Assembly: GCA_002469525.1 (NCBI GenBank)
Contig: DKME01000059.1
Coordinates: 3,113 to 20,053 of the forward strand
Reading direction: 5' to 3'
From: Actinobacteria bacterium UBA7422
Lineage (GTDB): Bacteria; Actinomycetota; Actinomycetes; S36-B12
DNA length: 16,941 nucleotides
The notes below the pieces were generated by a model. It did not search any database. It worked only from the letters and a program-made list of their open reading frames with translations, and was not told where the DNA came from. Of this stretch, positions 14,347 through 16,941 are shown piece by piece. Made by a program: the position numbers and the translations under genes. The stretch's first letter is position 1, and every line of letters begins with the position of its first letter.

Positions 14347-15107
14347 CGGATATACGAAGCGCCGTTAATGTCGATCGTGGAGCCATTAAGGCTCGTGAGT
14401 TTTCCTGTCGCTAATAGAGTTACCGTTTCGGCGATATCAGTGGGCGGTACCCACTCCGCCATGGCCAGAGATGCAGTGACGGCTTCCTCCCCTCCGAGTG
14501 AGCGTGCCGAAGCTTCAGACATCGCCGTTCGAACTACACCGGGCGAAATTAAGTAGGCAGAGATATTTTTGTCGTGGTAGTTACGAGCTATTGTTTTCAA
14601 CAGTGCTGAGATGGGAGCTTTTGACGCGGCATAGGCCCCAAGTCGGGCGTTGCCCGATCCTCGAACGGCGGCCCAACTAGAGATCCCGATAATGCTGCCA
14701 CCACCTGTTTCCAAAAAGTGGAGAACTGCCTTGCGAATGAGGAATGCCGGAGCACTTGCGTTGATGTTGAGAGCCTGATTCCAGGCCGTTGCCCAATCCT
14801 CGTCGCTGTCGGTGAGAGCGGCTTCTGGCATCACCGCCGCATTTGATACCAACACGTCAATCTTTCCCGCCCACGTGAGAGTCTGATTCCATAAACCTTC
14901 ATAAGCTTTGGGATCGGAAAAGTCTGCGCGTAATAAGAGTTTACGATCACTATCAATATTCTTTGTTGCAGCAACTACCCCGTCGTAATCTGAGGAATAT
15001 TGCGCAATCACCCGTGCGCCATGCGCACCCAAAGACTCAACGATCGTGCGTCCAATTCCCTTTGAAGCTCCCGTTACCAAAATGGTTCGATCAGTGAGAT
15101 CCTGCAT
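14343..15107 (-). CDS. Short-chain dehydrogenase/reductase (SDR, FabG-like)
   Basis: A 254-residue classical SDR. The Rossmann nucleotide-binding motif is TGASKGIG (12-19), followed by ADFSD near 61-65, SNAAV at 88-92 (variant of NNAG), Asn115, and the catalytic Ser144, Tyr159 and Lys163 (YAASK). SPGVVRTAM at 188-196 is the usual post-catalytic segment and the end INGASYIR matches FabG-type proteins. It would oxidise or reduce a hydroxyl/keto group with NAD(P)(H) in the cytoplasm; substrate unknown. It runs opposite to the surrounding genes: its stop overlaps the cupin stop, and its start is 79 bases from the divergent FAD oxidoreductase. Only AGGA 10 bases upstream resembles a ribosome site; a GACAAT element ending 6 bases before the ATG could mean a leaderless start. 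Confidence 0.92.
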   Translation of the reverse strand: MQDLTDRTILVTGASKGIGRTIVESLGAHGARVIAQYSSDYDGVVAATKNIDSDRKLLLRADFSDPKAYEGLWNQTLTWAGKIDVLVSNAAVMPEAALTDSDEDWATAWNQALNINASAPAFLIRKAVLHFLETGGGSIIGISSWAAVRGSGNARLGAYAASKAPISALLKTIARNYHDKNISAYLISPGVVRTAMSEASARSLGGEEAVTASLAMAEWVPPTDIAETVTLLATGKLTSLNGSTIDINGASYIR

Positions 15108-15114
15108 TACAGCA

Positions 15115-15142
15115 TTGTCCTATTCCACTTGTTCAATATACT
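15115..15142 (+). promoter_or_regulatory. Probable promoter of the FAD oxidoreductase gene
   Basis: TTGTCC (15115-15120), a 16-base spacer and TATACT (15137-15142) make a fair sigma-70-type promoter in the 79-base divergent region. The leader would be about 40 bases long and contains the ribosome site AAAGGA (15171-15176), 10 bases before ATG 15187. The -35 overlaps the possible leaderless -10 element of the SDR gene on the other strand. Confidence 0.45.
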
Positions 15143-15186
15143 TGTGAGCAATCTACTTCACGGGGTCGTGAAAGGAATTTTTCTAC

Positions 15187-16941
15187 ATGCGGGCGTCAAC
15201 TAACGCAATAATTCCGGGTCCGGAAGACATTGAATTTTCTTACGACAACCAGCCGTTTCTTGGGACTCAGGGTGACACGATTGCATCAGCATTAATCAAT
15301 GTCGGGCAGTATTCATGTCGAGTTACCGCGGTTGGCGAACCACGTGGAGTCTTCTGCGGCATGGGCGTATGTCAAGAGTGTGCCGTCTGCGTGAATGGAA
15401 TTGAAGGCGAACTTGCCTGCATGACGTATCTCAAGCCCGGAATGAATATTCGCTCGCAGCCGCAGTATCGAGATATTCCGCACGAAGAAGGTACGGACCT
15501 ACCTGAGGTTTCACTCGATGTTGATGTGTTGGTTATTGGTAGTGGCCCAGCTGGCATGTCAGCGGCTGTTGTCGCAGCTGAATCAGGTTTACGTGTTGCC
15601 CTCGTTGACGAACGGGGCGCGCTGGGGGGTCAGTATTTCAAACAGCCGGCAAGTGATTTCACACTCATTGAAGACAAACTGGATCGTCAATATGTCAAAG
15701 GCCGCAAGTTAATTGATCGACTTCGCGAGAGTCGCGTCTCAATTCTTTCCGGATATCTTGTTTGGGGGGCGTTCTCACAACAAGAGGTACTCCTTGCGGG
15801 CAAGCACGATCGAATGCGGATCAGCACAAAACACATGGTTCTCGCAACCGGAGCTTTTGAAATCGGAATGCCGGTTAGTGGCTGGACAACCCCTGGAGTT
15901 ATGACCACCGGCGCCGCGCAAACACTCTTACGTTCATATCGCGTTGCCCTGGGCACCGAAGTAATGATTTCAGGCAACGGCCCACTCAACGTGCAAATGG
16001 CCGCTGAGTTACTCAAATCCGGGGTGAAGGTTCGAGCCCTCGCTGAAACCAGTAAACCCCTTGGTGCTCGCAATATTCTTCGCAGTGCCAGATTAGCTTG
16101 GTACTCACCAGGCCTCTTTTTCGATGGCCTGGGTTACCTCTTCCTCTTGGCAAGAAAGAGGGTGAGCTTTCGTCAAGGTGCTGCGGTGGTCGCAATTAGT
16201 GGAGATTCACAGGTTACAGGAGCAACGGTCGCGCGCGTGGATAGTGAAGGTTACGCGATCCCAGAAACCGAGGAGCTTTTCGGTGTCAATGCAGTGGCCA
16301 TGGGTTTTGGATTTGTTCCATCAAATGAAATAGCTCGATCACTCGGGTGTGATCACGAAGTCGACCCCAATACGGGTCAATTGCGCGCCACCAAAGACGA
16401 TCGGGGACTCAGCAGTGTGAGCGGCGTCTGGATCGCGGGCGATAGTGCAGGAGTTGGTGGAGCGCAGGTAGCCGTAGCTCAAGGAACAATTGTAGGAAGC
16501 AGCATTGTGCAGGAATTCGGATTTACGCTTAGTCCACAGCTTCAACGGGATCTCCAACATGCATCCAGCAAAAAAAAGCGAGCAGAGAAGTTTCAAGCCG
16601 TCTTGTGGAAAATTTTTGCCGGACCACACATCGGAACCAAACTAGCCGAAGAAGACACAATTATTTGTCGGTGTCTTTCACTCTCGCGAGCCGATATCGA
16701 AAACACCCTTGAACCAGATATTCGTAGCGCTGGTGCTTTGAAACGGATTAATCGAGCGGGAATGGGCAAGTGCCAAGGCAGGTACTGTTCCAGTTTTTCT
16801 ATTGAGTTGGCTGCGAGAAATTCCGGACAACAACACGACGCCCATTCAGGCTATGCACCCGCAGTGCCATACAAGCCGGTCACAATTGGTCAGATTGCCT
16901 ACCCGGAACAGGCTATACCGGGACACTCAGCTCAGAGTTGA
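15187..16941 (+). CDS. Fused [2Fe-2S]-FAD-[2Fe-2S] oxidoreductase, HcnA-HcnB / opine or hydroxyproline dehydrogenase-like
   Basis: A 584-residue three-part protein. Residues 15-92 are an HcnA-like [2Fe-2S] domain with ligands Cys57, Cys62, Cys65 and Cys78. Residues 112-445 are a two-dinucleotide-binding flavoprotein with GSGPAG (118-123), ATGAFE (220-225), SGNGPLNVQMA (262-272) and GDSAGVGGAQVA (418-429). Residues 490-540 form a BFD-like [2Fe-2S] domain with Cys494-x-Cys496 and Cys529-x4-Cys534. This arrangement matches the alpha subunits of opine oxidase, D-hydroxyproline dehydrogenase and hydrogen cyanide synthase (HcnB) with the HcnA subunit fused in front; these complexes oxidise secondary or alpha-amino compounds and pass electrons to the respiratory chain. 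A glycine/proline-oxidase-type beta subunit usually accompanies it and may lie beyond the window, which ends exactly on its stop TGA. No membrane segment is evident. Confidence 0.92.
   Translation: MRASTNAIIPGPEDIEFSYDNQPFLGTQGDTIASALINVGQYSCRVTAVGEPRGVFCGMGVCQECAVCVNGIEGELACMTYLKPGMNIRSQPQYRDIPHEEGTDLPEVSLDVDVLVIGSGPAGMSAAVVAAESGLRVALVDERGALGGQYFKQPASDFTLIEDKLDRQYVKGRKLIDRLRESRVSILSGYLVWGAFSQQEVLLAGKHDRMRISTKHMVLATGAFEIGMPVSGWTTPGVMTTGAAQTLLRSYRVALGTEVMISGNGPLNVQMAAELLKSGVKVRALAETSKPLGARNILRSARLAWYSPGLFFDGLGYLFLLARKRVSFRQGAAVVAISGDSQVTGATVARVDSEGYAIPETEELFGVNAVAMGFGFVPSNEIARSLGCDHEVDPNTGQLRATKDDRGLSSVSGVWIAGDSAGVGGAQVAVAQGTIVGSSIVQEFGFTLSPQLQRDLQHASSKKKRAEKFQAVLWKIFAGPHIGTKLAEEDTIICRCLSLSRADIENTLEPDIRSAGALKRINRAGMGKCQGRYCSSFSIELAARNSGQQHDAHSGYAPAVPYKPVTIGQIAYPEQAIPGHSAQS

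Noticed and set aside
1..16941. Mobile elements, integrases, CRISPR arrays, tRNA or rRNA genes, attachment sites
   Set aside because: None was seen on either strand; genes are tightly packed and intact, with no transposase-like frames or regular repeats.

Overview
The window reads as an accessory catabolic and transport locus from an actinobacterium of intermediate GC content. The taxonomic signal comes from two protein types tied to mycothiol: a DinB-fold protein of the mycothiol-dependent maleylpyruvate isomerase family (1338-1940, minus) and an Rv2466c-like DsbA-family protein (13395-13997). GTG starts and two probable leaderless promoters (TANNNT six bases before ATG) agree with this. There are no rRNA or tRNA genes, insertion sequences, CRISPR arrays or transcription-factor genes, and no gap above about 210 bases.

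Layout. Positions 1-231 hold the 3' end of a stand-alone HcnA-like [2Fe-2S] protein, coupled by an 8-base overlap to an Old Yellow Enzyme (224-1333). A mycothiol-type DinB protein converges on it, and a second, paralogous Old Yellow Enzyme (1970-3037) diverges from that from a 29-base region carrying two overlapping promoters. Next come a cytoplasmic DUF885 metallohydrolase (3164-4801), an NTF2/SnoaL-like protein (4823-5221) and an M24 aminopeptidase/prolidase-like enzyme (5239-6372). After a 208-base regulatory gap with a good sigma-70-type promoter lies a complete dipeptide/oligopeptide-type ABC importer: binding protein, two permeases and two ATPases (6581-12174). The same strand continues with a metal-dependent amidohydrolase (12196-13383), the Rv2466c-like protein and a small cupin (14008-14346). 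An SDR oxidoreductase on the minus strand (14343-15107) shares the tetranucleotide CTAG with the cupin for its stop. The last gene (15187-16941) is a three-part FAD oxidoreductase: N-terminal HcnA-like [2Fe-2S], FAD/NAD(P)-type core and C-terminal BFD-like [2Fe-2S].

How it may work together (inference). The ABC importer would bring in a peptide-like, opine-like or other amide-bonded compound. Three mechanistically different cytoplasmic hydrolases (DUF885, M24, amidohydrolase) could cleave amide or peptide bonds. The HcnA/HcnB-type flavin and iron-sulfur enzymes, related to opine oxidases, D-hydroxyproline dehydrogenases and hydrogen cyanide synthase, could oxidise a released secondary amine or imino acid. 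The Old Yellow Enzymes, the SDR and the thiol-linked proteins could handle unsaturated or electrophilic intermediates. The presence of the M24 and HcnAB-like proteins makes proline- or hydroxyproline-containing peptides a reasonable first guess, but the sequence does not fix the substrate.
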